Source of the DNA: Rhodoblastus acidophilus
GTDB lineage: Bacteria; Pseudomonadota; Alphaproteobacteria; Rhizobiales; Beijerinckiaceae
Assembly: GCF_025961575.1 (NCBI RefSeq)
Contig: NZ_JAOQNX010000037.1
Span: 1-45,127, forward strand
Length of the DNA stretch: 45,127 nucleotides
Reading direction: 5' to 3'
Numbering within the stretch: position 1 is the first letter of the stretch; the number at the start of each line of letters is the position of its first letter. Below the pieces are notes generated by a model, which saw only the letters and a program-made list of their open reading frames with translations, did not search any database and was not told the DNA's origin. Below are positions 34,801-42,006 of the stretch, piece by piece. The translations under genes were made by a program, and so were the position numbers.

Positions 34801-36954
34801 GAGGCGGGCGGTGATCTCGGAGGGTTTCAGGTCTTCCGGCAGGGCCTCCTTCAACGCGTCCACATTGCGCTGGAAGCGGGGGTTGGACATTGCGGCTTCG
34901 GTAGCCGCGGCGAGGCGTTTGCGGATGTCGCCAGAGAGATAGGCGTCGGCGGTGTGCCAGAGTTCTACATTTGTTCCATGCGCGATTGGGTCGAGAAAAA
35001 TCCGGTCGCCGAGGTCGGCGATGACCGCCTCGCGGGTGACGCCCAAAAGTTCCGCGATCCGGTCGACGTCGACCGTGCCGGTCTCGTGCAGCACGACCGC
35101 GAGCGCGTCAGCCGCGCTGGTGATCTCCGGCGTGGTCGGCGGATGCAGCACGCGCTGGCTGAAGATCGGGCCCTGGCTGGCGTGGCCGCTTTCCACGTCA
35201 TAGTCCTCGATCGAGGCGACCAGCCAGACGTCGGGATCGTCGAGGAAGGGCTGGAGATTGGGCCGGCGCACGGTTTCGCGGATGTCGCCGTCGGCAGTGG
35301 TGGTTTCGGAAATGGTGGTGAGGTTGATCGGGCCGAAGTCGCGCTTGAAATGGGCGTAGGCCGAGCGCAGCCGCACCTGGGCGACGCCCCACGGCTGATC
35401 GGCGGCCTGCGCGCGCAAAACCTCGCGAACGGCGTCACGGACCTGGATCAAGCCGCGAATGATGCGGGCGTGTTTGGCGGGAATGCCTTCTGTGCCCTTG
35501 CCCTGGCGGACCGCGACCGGGACCGGCCTGCCGTTGATGATCTGCGCCAGGCTGTTCTTGACGACGAGATAGCTGCCCTCCTTGATCGTGGCGCCTTCGG
35601 CGGCGGTGCCGACGTCGATCGTTTCGCCGTCGAGGTCGAGCAGGTCGTTCAGTTCCTTGGGAAGCTGCGGCCGGGGCGCGTAGATCGCGGGCGGGACGGA
35701 ATAGAGCGCCTCGATCAGGCGGCGGAACAGCGCCGGTTCGTTGGCGTGGGTCGGAAGGCAAGTGTAGGTCGGGCCATAGGCGCTGGTGGTGCGGGCGTGC
35801 GCGCCGAGCGTCATGGCGGGATGCGCCACGAAATATTGGTTGATGCGCAGTTCGTCCTCGCCATCCTCGGCCGGCAGGATCGCGTCGAGTTCGATCCAGT
35901 TCGCCGCTTTGGGAGCTTGGTCCTGGTCGCGTTTCTGGAAGATCAGCACGTCGACCACGACGTCGGTCCCGGCGCCGGCGCGCATGGCGCCTTCCGGCAA
36001 GCGAACGGCGCAGAGCAGGTCGGCCATGGAGGCGATGAACGTGCGGGCTGTCGCGTCGGTCTTGTCCATGGTCCAGCGGCTCGTGACGAAAGCGGCGATT
36101 CCGCCCGGGCGCAGGCGTTCGATCGAGCGCGCGATGAAATAGTCGTGCAGCGACAGATTGAGCGCGCCGACGGGGTCGCTTCCCCGCACGGTGCGGGTGC
36201 TGAACGGCGGATTGCCGATGACCAGGTCGTAGTTGTCGGGCAGGCGCGCCTTGGTGAAATCCTCGTTGCGAATTTGGGCGTTCGGAAAGAGGAGTTTGGT
36301 GATTTTCGCCGTGACCGGATCGAGTTCGACGCCGGTCAGGGTGGTCTTGTCGGCGAGCGCATCCGGCAGCATCGAGAAAAACAGTCCGGAGCCGCAACCG
36401 GGCTCCAGCACGCGGCCTTCGGAGAATCCTATACGGCGCAGCGCCTTCCACATGGCGCGGATGATGAATTCCGGCGTGAAATGCGCGTATTGGGTGACGC
36501 GCGCGAGGCTCGCCAGTTCGGTCGGCGAGACCAGCTGTTCGAGCTCCTGGCCGAGCGTTTCCCAGCCTTTCGGCAGAGCCTCGTCGGCGGCGCGGCGGAA
36601 CAGATTGTTGGCGAGATCGCCTGCGCCGAATGAGATGAATCGCGCCAACCGGCTCTGTTCCTCCGGCGTCGCATTGCGCGCCTCACCCTCGATCTGCTGC
36701 ATCAGGCGGATGGCGGCGAGATTGTCGGCGGCGCGGGATTTCCAGTCGGAGGCGAGAGGCCGCGATCCCCGGAGCCGGAAGTTTCGCGCGGGAGTCGCAA
36801 CCGGCTTCGCGACGGAGCCCTGGTCTTCGGCTTCGGGCTCGTCGTCTTCGGCGGGTTCGCCGAGAGACAGGCCGGAATAGAGCCCGAACGCGCCCGTGCT
36901 CAAAGCGGTGGTGTCGAACAGCGGCAAGGTCATTTGATCAATGGATTTTTTCAT
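31861..36954 (-). CDS. DarB-like N6-adenine methyltransferase / SF2 helicase
   Basis: The 1697-residue protein has an SAM-binding motif (VLEPGCGSGLFFSML near 187) and the amino-methyltransferase catalytic motif NPPF (IGNPPFSTRT, near 247). The helicase part has a Walker A variant HAVGAGKTFTLAAAV (near 893), a motif II VDEMQEF (near 1050, DEMQ in place of DEAH), a GTPITN motif and a motif VI QVEQREGRIERQG (near 1403). Homologues on phage P1 (DarB) and many plasmids protect incoming DNA from type I restriction, probably by methylation or remodelling. All key motifs are present. ArdC is encoded next upstream. Confidence 0.88.
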   Translation of the reverse strand: MKKSIDQMTLPLFDTTALSTGAFGLYSGLSLGEPAEDDEPEAEDQGSVAKPVATPARNFRLRGSRPLASDWKSRAADNLAAIRLMQQIEGEARNATPEEQSRLARFISFGAGDLANNLFRRAADEALPKGWETLGQELEQLVSPTELASLARVTQYAHFTPEFIIRAMWKALRRIGFSEGRVLEPGCGSGLFFSMLPDALADKTTLTGVELDPVTAKITKLLFPNAQIRNEDFTKARLPDNYDLVIGNPPFSTRTVRGSDPVGALNLSLHDYFIARSIERLRPGGIAAFVTSRWTMDKTDATARTFIASMADLLCAVRLPEGAMRAGAGTDVVVDVLIFQKRDQDQAPKAANWIELDAILPAEDGEDELRINQYFVAHPAMTLGAHARTTSAYGPTYTCLPTHANEPALFRRLIEALYSVPPAIYAPRPQLPKELNDLLDLDGETIDVGTAAEGATIKEGSYLVVKNSLAQIINGRPVPVAVRQGKGTEGIPAKHARIIRGLIQVRDAVREVLRAQAADQPWGVAQVRLRSAYAHFKRDFGPINLTTISETTTADGDIRETVRRPNLQPFLDDPDVWLVASIEDYDVESGHASQGPIFSQRVLHPPTTPEITSAADALAVVLHETGTVDVDRIAELLGVTREAVIADLGDRIFLDPIAHGTNVELWHTADAYLSGDIRKRLAAATEAAMSNPRFQRNVDALKEALPEDLKPSEITARLGAPWIPAEVIAKFCEEIMGVKTLIYHTVEIACWTVTASAFQQNPASTSDWGTLRRHAGELMIDALNSRIPQIYDEYQEDGVTKRVLNAPDTEAAKDKLAKIKQAFENWIWTDAERAETLAKLYNERFNNLVPRCFDGSHLTIPGASSVIKFYSHQKRAIWRILAAGSTYVAHAVGAGKTFTLAAAVMEQKRLALITKPMMTVPGHCLAQAAREFLQLYPTARILVADETNFAKDKRQRFLARAATANWDCIIITHSAFKFIATPAKFEEGLIADQLASYAELMSRIDKEDRVSIKRLERMKEGIEAKLEALQSRKDDMLTIAEIGVDQIIVDEMQEFRKLSFTTNQSTLKGVDPDGSQRAWDLYVKTRFLALNRRTERALIAASGTPITNTLGEMYTIQRFFQPDMLEERGIQEFDAWAASFGETTTDLELQPWGIYKPVTRFAQFVNVPELISMFRDFADVVLKSDLRENLKLPRIASGQRQIITAPATPAFKAYQKVLAQRIKAIENRQGRPKKGDDILLSVITDGRHAAIDLRFTYPDHANEPESKLNALIDKVFQIWRDTSDRRYRRPDGTTDPTPGATQMIFSDLGTPSVAESRGFSAYLWIRETLIARGVPASEIAFMQDFKRSAAKQRLFNDMNGGKKRILIGSSETMGTGVNAQKRLVALHHLDVPWLPSQVEQREGRIERQGNQNEEIELYAYATKGSVDATGWQTLERKARFIEMAMSGDRSIRRIEDVGAQANQFGLAKAIASGDERLMRKAGVEAEIARLERLRDNHFDEQIMLRGKIERMRNNAERARLRITQIEADIAKRRSTRGDAFAMTIDERSFTDRKEAGSLLLKHVVKNRAATKSFSPHRIGAIGGFDLRFIKSMFGYPALVMARTGSNETIETDGDLTPLGLISRIEHVLSRFEADLRDENATIAQAETWLPSLAARLGARFQFNDELAEKRAELAEINASLATTKSEADYNEPIAAAA

Positions 36955-37047
36955 CGGTCCGAGGCCTTTCGGATGCGCGCGATCGCGCGGCGCCGTCAGA
37001 CGTCGTCGCGATCTACCAAATGGGAGAGGTGAGCTTGAGGGCCGCGC

Positions 37048-38001
37048 TCAGGCGGCCAGGGCCTCGGCGGAGGCGTTCGACGGCTGGGCTTCGTCGGTCG
37101 CGTCGTGATCGTCGTCGCTGGCGGCGTGCTCAGGATGGTGCGACAGGATCCATTCAGCGATGCGATTGGCGTCGGCTGCCGCGCGGAAAATCTCGCGCTT
37201 GTCGTCCTTCAGCACTTTGACCCAGGACTCGATGTAGCTGGCGTGATTGGGCACGTCGCAGGGAAGATCCAGGGCGTTGCCGACGAACAGGCTCGCCAGT
37301 TCGGCTCGCAATTCCTCGCGCGAGTATGCCGTGCTGCCGAACCGGCCAGTGAGGTCGCGGTCGAGCCGGTGCTTGGCGCCGGATGCGTGGGCCAATTCAT
37401 GGATCACGGTCGCCGCCCAGGCCGGCATGTCTTCGAACGCCTGTTCCGGCGGCATCTGAATATGGTCGGTCGCCTGTCGGTAGAAGGCGCGGTTGCCGCC
37501 GATCTCGATGCGCACGCCGCTGGCCCTCAGAATCAAATCGACGTCGGCGATGCGCTCGATGACGGGCTTGGTCGCTTCCGGGGCGACGAATTCGGGAATG
37601 CCGTCGATCTGCGAGGCGTGGAACACGGTATAGGCGCGCAGCAACGGGATCGCGCGGTCTTCCTCGTTCTCGTCCTTGATGTTCAGCTTCTTGTAAAAGA
37701 AGACGATGGTCCCCTTCTCGCCCTTTCGCACCTGCCAGCCACGTTGGTCGGCCTGCTTGTAGCTGCACCAGCGCGGATCGCCCGAGGCGAACGTGTGCGG
37801 CGACATCGCCAGCGCCAGGGCATTGATGCCGCGATAGAAGCGTCCCGTGGTCGGGTTCATCGGGTTGCTTGCCGACGCGCATTTGGCCGCGTCCCACGGC
37901 TTACGCCACGGTAGAACCCCGGCTTCGAGCTTGGCGATGATGGTTTGGGTGAGTTCTTCGCAATGGTCGCGGCGCGCGCTGGCTCTGTTGAACTTTTTCA
38001 T
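37048..38001 (-). CDS. ardC: ArdC-type antirestriction protein with zincin domain
   Basis: 317 residues from the ATG at 37999-38001. The N-terminal ssDNA-binding ArdC domain contains TIIAKLEAGVLPWRKPWDAA and GRFYRGINALALAMSP. The C-terminal zincin-like metallopeptidase has HELAHASGAKHRLDRD with the HExxH-type core (HELAH) and a downstream YSREELRAELASLFVG helix. ArdC protects ssDNA of an entering plasmid against restriction. The stop is 93 bases before the DarB-like start. The long leader contains hairpin element A. Confidence 0.92.
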   Translation of the reverse strand: MKKFNRASARRDHCEELTQTIIAKLEAGVLPWRKPWDAAKCASASNPMNPTTGRFYRGINALALAMSPHTFASGDPRWCSYKQADQRGWQVRKGEKGTIVFFYKKLNIKDENEEDRAIPLLRAYTVFHASQIDGIPEFVAPEATKPVIERIADVDLILRASGVRIEIGGNRAFYRQATDHIQMPPEQAFEDMPAWAATVIHELAHASGAKHRLDRDLTGRFGSTAYSREELRAELASLFVGNALDLPCDVPNHASYIESWVKVLKDDKREIFRAAADANRIAEWILSHHPEHAASDDDHDATDEAQPSNASAEALAA

Positions 38002-38420
38002 CGGCTGTCCTTTCCATATTCTGGTCCGAAAACAGCCCCTTGCGCTTCGCGTCCCGGAGAACGCCGCAAGGGCGCGAAGCGCCGGGCTTGACCCTTGCGG
38101 CGCGCGACGGCGATGCGGTAGCGGGATTCTTCTTTTCTCTTTTTGCCGTCTTTCCTGTCTCTCCAACCGCGAAAGCGTGTTGGGCATCGACTGACGGGAG
38201 GTCCTCAACTGAAATCGGCCAGGGCGGCGCAGATCGCGGAAATGGCGTCCATGCAGCCGACTAAAACTCCGGATCGACCGAGCGTGTGCGCGACAGTCCG
38301 CACGGCTTCCAGCATTTTCGGCGCCGCGGTGATCAGGCGAAGGTTCGCCAGACCTTCACCGTCCTAGTTCGTCAGCTCGTCGGACGCCTCAAGCGCAAGC
38401 CCATGTTCGTCGCGCGGCCA
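38002..38420. other. Long ardC leader region
   Basis: There is no supported gene in 419 bases. The region carries hairpin element A (38062-38102) and a conserved flank at about 38105-38135 that also occurs next to element C (40979-41013). It appears to be a regulatory leader. Confidence 0.5.
38062..38102 (-). promoter_or_regulatory. Leader hairpin element A (11-bp stem)
   Basis: CGCCGCAAGGG (38062-38072) and CCCTTGCGGCG (38092-38102) form a perfect 11-bp stem with a 19-base loop. An alternative inner hairpin GGCGC-GAA-GCGCC (38071-38083) competes with the left arm. This could act as a switch in the ardC leader. Confidence 0.6.
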
Positions 38421-38609
38421 TCAGCCCTCGTTCAGGCCGTACCAAATGACGTCGACGTGGCGATCATCGATCAGCTCAGGCGGAATGTCGGCGCCCGGAA
38501 TCCAGCGCTGATGTGAACTGACCATGTCGGGCACGATGGGAAGGTTGAACGCGCGCACTGGGCGTCCATTCAGGTCACAGATTTGAACCGCATAGTGTCC
38601 AAGAGACAT
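38421..38609 (-). CDS. Small plasmid protein of unknown function
   Basis: The 62-residue protein MSLGHYAVQICDLNGRPVRA... has a strong ribosome site (AAGGAGG) 7 bases before the ATG at 38607-38609. It ends VDVIWYGLNEG. The family is not recognised. The ribosome site, direction and position between small genes support it as real. Confidence 0.65.
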   Translation of the reverse strand: MSLGHYAVQICDLNGRPVRAFNLPIVPDMVSSHQRWIPGADIPPELIDDRHVDVIWYGLNEG

Positions 38610-38646
38610 TTTGACCTCCTTGACGCTTGTCGCCGTTCAAACCTGC

Positions 38647-38904
38647 CTATTCCTCCCGTTCCGCGTTGATTTTGCGCCAGTTGCGAGCGTCGTATTCCGC
38701 CTCGCATTCGGAGCTGACGCGTCGTGATGCCGCCGCCGTGACGACACGCACCACGAAACGCATGACGGCTGGAATGCCATGGCGCGCGAGGCGCTTGGCC
38801 TTTTCCGCATTCGGGCTGGTCGGGTAGCTGTAGGCGGTCACGCGGCTATCGAGATCTCCGCAGATGAACGCACCGTCATCGGTGATGGTCCAACACGAGT
38901 TCAT
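38647..38904 (-). CDS. Small plasmid protein of unknown function
   Basis: The 85-residue protein begins MNSCWTITDDGAFICGDLDS and ends with a charged helix (CEAEYDARNWRKINAEREE). It is preceded by GGAAGGAAGACGTC, a good ribosome site. It is probably co-transcribed with the 38421 gene, 37 bases downstream. The function is unknown. Confidence 0.65.
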   Translation of the reverse strand: MNSCWTITDDGAFICGDLDSRVTAYSYPTSPNAEKAKRLARHGIPAVMRFVVRVVTAAASRRVSSECEAEYDARNWRKINAEREE

Positions 38905-39013
38905 GACGTCTTCCTTCCTGGAATTGGGCAGATGGCGCGCGCCAGCGAGGCTCCGGAGCGCGCGGAAAGGATCAGGTGATGGGGGTGTTCTGCGTCTCGG
39001 CCCGGCGTCCGGC

Positions 39014-39565
39014 TCAGCCGATCCCGGCTCGGTCGGGTTCGATCCAAACCCTGGTCGTTCCGCGCGCGGGCAGATGGCGCTTTTTCAAGCGGCCCTGAAC
39101 AAAGGCTTCACGAAAGGTCTTGGCGGTCGCTTCGGCCGCCTCCCGTTTGGCGTTCGTGTGAACATCCAGAATCGACCACATCAGGCGGAAGCGCGTGTCG
39201 GAATCCATTTGCGCGAATGCGTTGACCGTCCGGCGGGAATAGCCGAGGTCCACGCGCTCAATCCCGCCGCCATGCTGGACGATCAACACATAATTGGCGA
39301 AGCGCGGCTTGATGATCTTGAAGCTGTGGCTGCGGCAGTCGGTTCCACCGGCGCCCTCGTGAACCGAGGGGAGAATGCGACCGGGCTCGTGAAAGAGAAG
39401 TTCTTCATCTTCTGCGTGGGGCGGCTGACGCCACGCTTCACGGCCATGATTGTTGCCGTCAAAAACGGCGCGCGACCAGCCGAATCCTGGATCTTCAATC
39501 TTTCCGCTGCGAACCTGGGCTGGCGAAACGCGCTTGCCGTCGGTGTTGGCCTCGATGTTCATCAT
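39014..39565 (-). CDS. Conserved plasmid hypothetical protein
   Basis: About 183 residues from the tandem ATG pair at 39560-39565, with AAGGAA upstream. It contains GKIEDPGFGWSRAVFDGNNH, a HAEDEELLFHEPGRILPSVH segment and a basic C-terminus. No family is recognised. Its leader carries hairpin element B (39626-39659). Confidence 0.6.
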   Translation of the reverse strand: MMNIEANTDGKRVSPAQVRSGKIEDPGFGWSRAVFDGNNHGREAWRQPPHAEDEELLFHEPGRILPSVHEGAGGTDCRSHSFKIIKPRFANYVLIVQHGGGIERVDLGYSRRTVNAFAQMDSDTRFRLMWSILDVHTNAKREAAEATAKTFREAFVQGRLKKRHLPARGTTRVWIEPDRAGIG

Positions 39566-39625
39566 CTCAGGAATTCCTTTCATCTCTTCCAGATATTTCC
39601 TGAGCCGCCGACCGCAGCGGACGGG

Positions 39626-39659
39626 GCAAGGGCGCGTCAGCGCATGGCCTGACCCTTGC
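39626..39659 (-). promoter_or_regulatory. Leader hairpin element B
   Basis: GCAAGGG (39626-39632) pairs with CCCTTGC (39653-39659) across a 20-base loop, 61 bases before the 39565 start. The bases outside the right arm (GGCG) match element A. Confidence 0.55.
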
Positions 39660-39714
39660 GGCGACGCCGCGCGTCGGCGAATTTTCGCCTTTCCTCCGGA
39701 TCTTCCTTTCAATT

Positions 39715-39903
39715 TCAGCGACAGTTCTGGCGATCGCTGAGCATCCGCAACGCGTCAGGTTCGTGTTGCCAATGGTGAGGCCGCGCGCCCTGTTCTTGGG
39801 CCATCATGGATTTACGGCCGTCAAAGTGCGGCTTGTCATCGTCGGGCTCGCCTGTTTGGGTGTGAATATACTCGGATGCGCAGCGGCGCCGCGCATTGGT
39901 CAT
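39715..39903 (-). CDS. Small protein coupled to the TOPRIM gene
   Basis: The 62-residue protein is His- and Arg-rich (MTNARRRCASEYIHTQTGEP). Its ATG overlaps the TOPRIM gene stop (ATGA at 39900-39903), which is the main reason to accept it. The function is unknown. Confidence 0.55.
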   Translation of the reverse strand: MTNARRRCASEYIHTQTGEPDDDKPHFDGRKSMMAQEQGARPHHWQHEPDALRMLSDRQNCR

Positions 39904-40841
39904 GTGTCACGGCGCAATATTCGGGCTTTGAGGACGTCGTTCCAATCCTGGCCCTGCGGCGGTCGGCGCCGAATGAAGGGAATGCCGGCCTCCTGAGCGA
40001 ATTGTTCATGGCGGTTGGCATAACGATCGCCGGCAGGGTTTGCGTCGGTCGCGCTTTCGAAATGAGCGCCGGGCCTGCCGGCGATCGAAAACAAGTGATC
40101 TCTGATGGCGGCGATCGTGCCCGGTCCCATGCCTCCGCCCGTCGCGGCGTAAGCCGTGTCCTCACGCATATTCTCAAGGGCGGCGCAGCTCAGCGCGTCG
40201 ATCGCAGCCTCCGCCAGCACGAAACGGTTCCGAAGCGCGGTGTCGCTCGGAAACCAGAACAGCGACTTGGCGCCGCCGGTCAACGAGCCTTTGTATGCTG
40301 GCCCCCTGACATCGACGTGGGTGACGACGTTCGCAGTGCGATGAGCAAACCATGCCGAGCCATATGGGCCGTCGCGGATGACATCGCAACCGGCGGCGGC
40401 GACAAGCACGGCTTCCGGCAACCCTCGGTTCGAAAGATAAAGCCAGGCATGCGAATGCCTGCGCAAGCGGGGCCGTTGCGCCCACCGAACAGCCACCGAC
40501 AATGGCACCGCACAGCTGGCGGTTGTCCGCACGTCTTGCGTGAAGGCGGGCGGGATGCCGGCGAGAGGCCGCAGCGCTTTGCGCACGTCCCCGAAATTGA
40601 GCCGAGGCTCCAAATGCTGGACGAGATTGAATACGTCGCCCTTCGCGTCGCTCGTTGGATCCCACCAACCCGCGCCGTTGTGATTGACAATGACGATCTC
40701 ACCGGCGCCGCGTCGATACTTCAGGCAATTTCGAGAACTTTCGGCGCGGTCAAGGCGCCAGGCCGGCGAGGCTCTTTCGAGAACGGTCGCGCAACTTACC
40801 CCGGCGCGTAATTCCTCGATTTCGGTTCGGGCGTGCGTCAT
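39900..40841 (-). CDS. DUF3991 / TOPRIM-domain plasmid protein
   Basis: 313 residues from MTHARTEIEELRAG at 40839-40841, with AGGAGCAGGAA upstream. The N-terminal DUF3991-type region (LDRAESSRNCLKYRRGAGEI, then NHNGAGWWDPTSDAKGDVFN) is a primase-like zinc/DNA-binding module. The TOPRIM part has FVLAEAAIDALSCAALE with the catalytic-type Glu and a later DANPAGDRYANRH. Such proteins are common on alphaproteobacterial plasmids and are thought to act as primase-like or conjugation-associated enzymes. Confidence 0.8.
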   Translation of the reverse strand: MTHARTEIEELRAGVSCATVLERASPAWRLDRAESSRNCLKYRRGAGEIVIVNHNGAGWWDPTSDAKGDVFNLVQHLEPRLNFGDVRKALRPLAGIPPAFTQDVRTTASCAVPLSVAVRWAQRPRLRRHSHAWLYLSNRGLPEAVLVAAAGCDVIRDGPYGSAWFAHRTANVVTHVDVRGPAYKGSLTGGAKSLFWFPSDTALRNRFVLAEAAIDALSCAALENMREDTAYAATGGGMGPGTIAAIRDHLFSIAGRPGAHFESATDANPAGDRYANRHEQFAQEAGIPFIRRRPPQGQDWNDVLKARILRRDT

Positions 40842-41292
40842 TTCCTGCTCCTGAATTGGGAACAAAGCCCTCTATCCGGTTGCTCTTCTCGGAATGACGA
40901 CGGCTCGACCGCGAGGCGGCGGCGGGGCAAGGGCGCGCGGATACGCGCGGGAGCGGGCGACGCACCCTTGCTGCGATCGACGGCGATAGCGGTAGAGGTG
41001 ATTCTGCTTCCTTCCCACCGCTCTCCGGTAGGCGCGCTGTGTCGTGAAATGGCGCGCGTCCGCGCCGGAGGGTGCGCAAGAGGCCCTTGGGGGCTCCGGC
41101 GCCGCAGGCGATGGAGCCGATCGTCACCCGCAGGGCGAAGACCCTTTGGGGCTTCGGCGATGTAGGCGCGAGAGCCCGTCCCGCAGGGCTTGCCATGAAG
41201 GATTGAGAGGCGCGGGATTGCCGGCTCATGCTGGAGCGGCCTTGCAGCGATCGGAAAATCTCGCTAACCCGAATCCAGGAGGCTCACGAGCT
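40842..41292. other. Intergenic region with leader hairpin C
   Basis: There is no supported gene. It contains element C (40926-40970) followed by a flank similar to that of element A. The rest is GC-rich and without recognisable coding. Confidence 0.5.
40926..40970 (-). promoter_or_regulatory. Leader hairpin element C
   Basis: GCAAGGG (40926-40932) pairs with CCCTTGC (40964-40970), 85 bases before the TOPRIM gene. The 31-base loop contains its own CGCGCG/CGCGCG stem. The next 40 bases (CGACGGCGATAGCGGTAG and GATTCT) closely match the flank of element A. Confidence 0.55.
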
Positions 41293-41779
41293 ATGAGCAA
41301 ACTAATTGGCTTTTTGTCGATGATTCCAATTTTTCCGATTAGCGCTCCTGCGAATGCGCGACAAAGGGCCGCGAGCGTTGCTTTTTACAGTGCGCCGGAA
41401 ATGAGCCTTGTCGAAATACGAGGTTATTGACTCGCTTAAATTTGCAGCGTCGCGCGGAGCAAAATTTCGGATTTATCTGGACCTAAGAGAACTCCCGTAG
41501 CTCAAACTGAACGACGATCAGCCGTTGGTGCAGCTTTCGCACGCGCCAACCGTCCAGATCAAAGTAAAAGCAGAGGCCGAGGGGCTGATGCACATGAAGT
41601 CTTATGCGATCGACAATTCAAATTTGCGCACAGGTTCAGCCAACGAATCGTTTACCGGATTGACGAAGCAAGACAATGACTTGCTTTTGATTACGGATCG
41701 CGCGGCTGTCGAGGCTTTCAATCGAAAATTTGAAGTCATGTTGGCGCGACGCTCTAACGTGGCCTTCTCTTTTCCCTAA
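41293..41779 (+). pseudogene. Phospholipase-D-like exported protein, broken
   Basis: The first frame encodes a signal peptide and start of the mature protein (MSKLIGFLSMIPIFPISAPA, then VAFYSAPEMSLVE) and stops at 41430. The family continues in another frame from about 41414 (KYEVIDSLKFAASRGAKFRI, then YLDLRELP), meets an in-frame TAG near 41498, and resumes with LKLNDDQPLVQLSH. The HKD-type motif follows (HMKSYAIDNSNLRTGSANES), and the frame ends at 41779. The protein is a single-HKD phospholipase D/nuclease relative with one frameshift and one nonsense mutation. Confidence 0.75.
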
Positions 41780-42006
41780 CGGCTGCGGCTTGCGACACCA
41801 AATGTGGATTTGGCGACGAGTGAGATCGAGACCGCTTGATCGGCAGAGTCCGGCTCGAAAGCGACATTGCGGAAAACGCCTGCCCTCGTTTCAGATCAGC
41901 CCAAAGGAGACGCCTGACAGGCGGAAGCCAACGTCACATCCAGCTTCGATGGCGGACGTTGCAAGATTTCAGGAATTCGGACTAGAAGCAGGGCAGGACG
42001 CGCCTT

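Noticed and set aside
31504-36633. A 1709-codon open frame on the plus strand
   Set aside because: It is exactly antisense to the DarB-like gene, whose minus-strand product has all family motifs. The long plus frame is a by-product of high GC content and codon bias.
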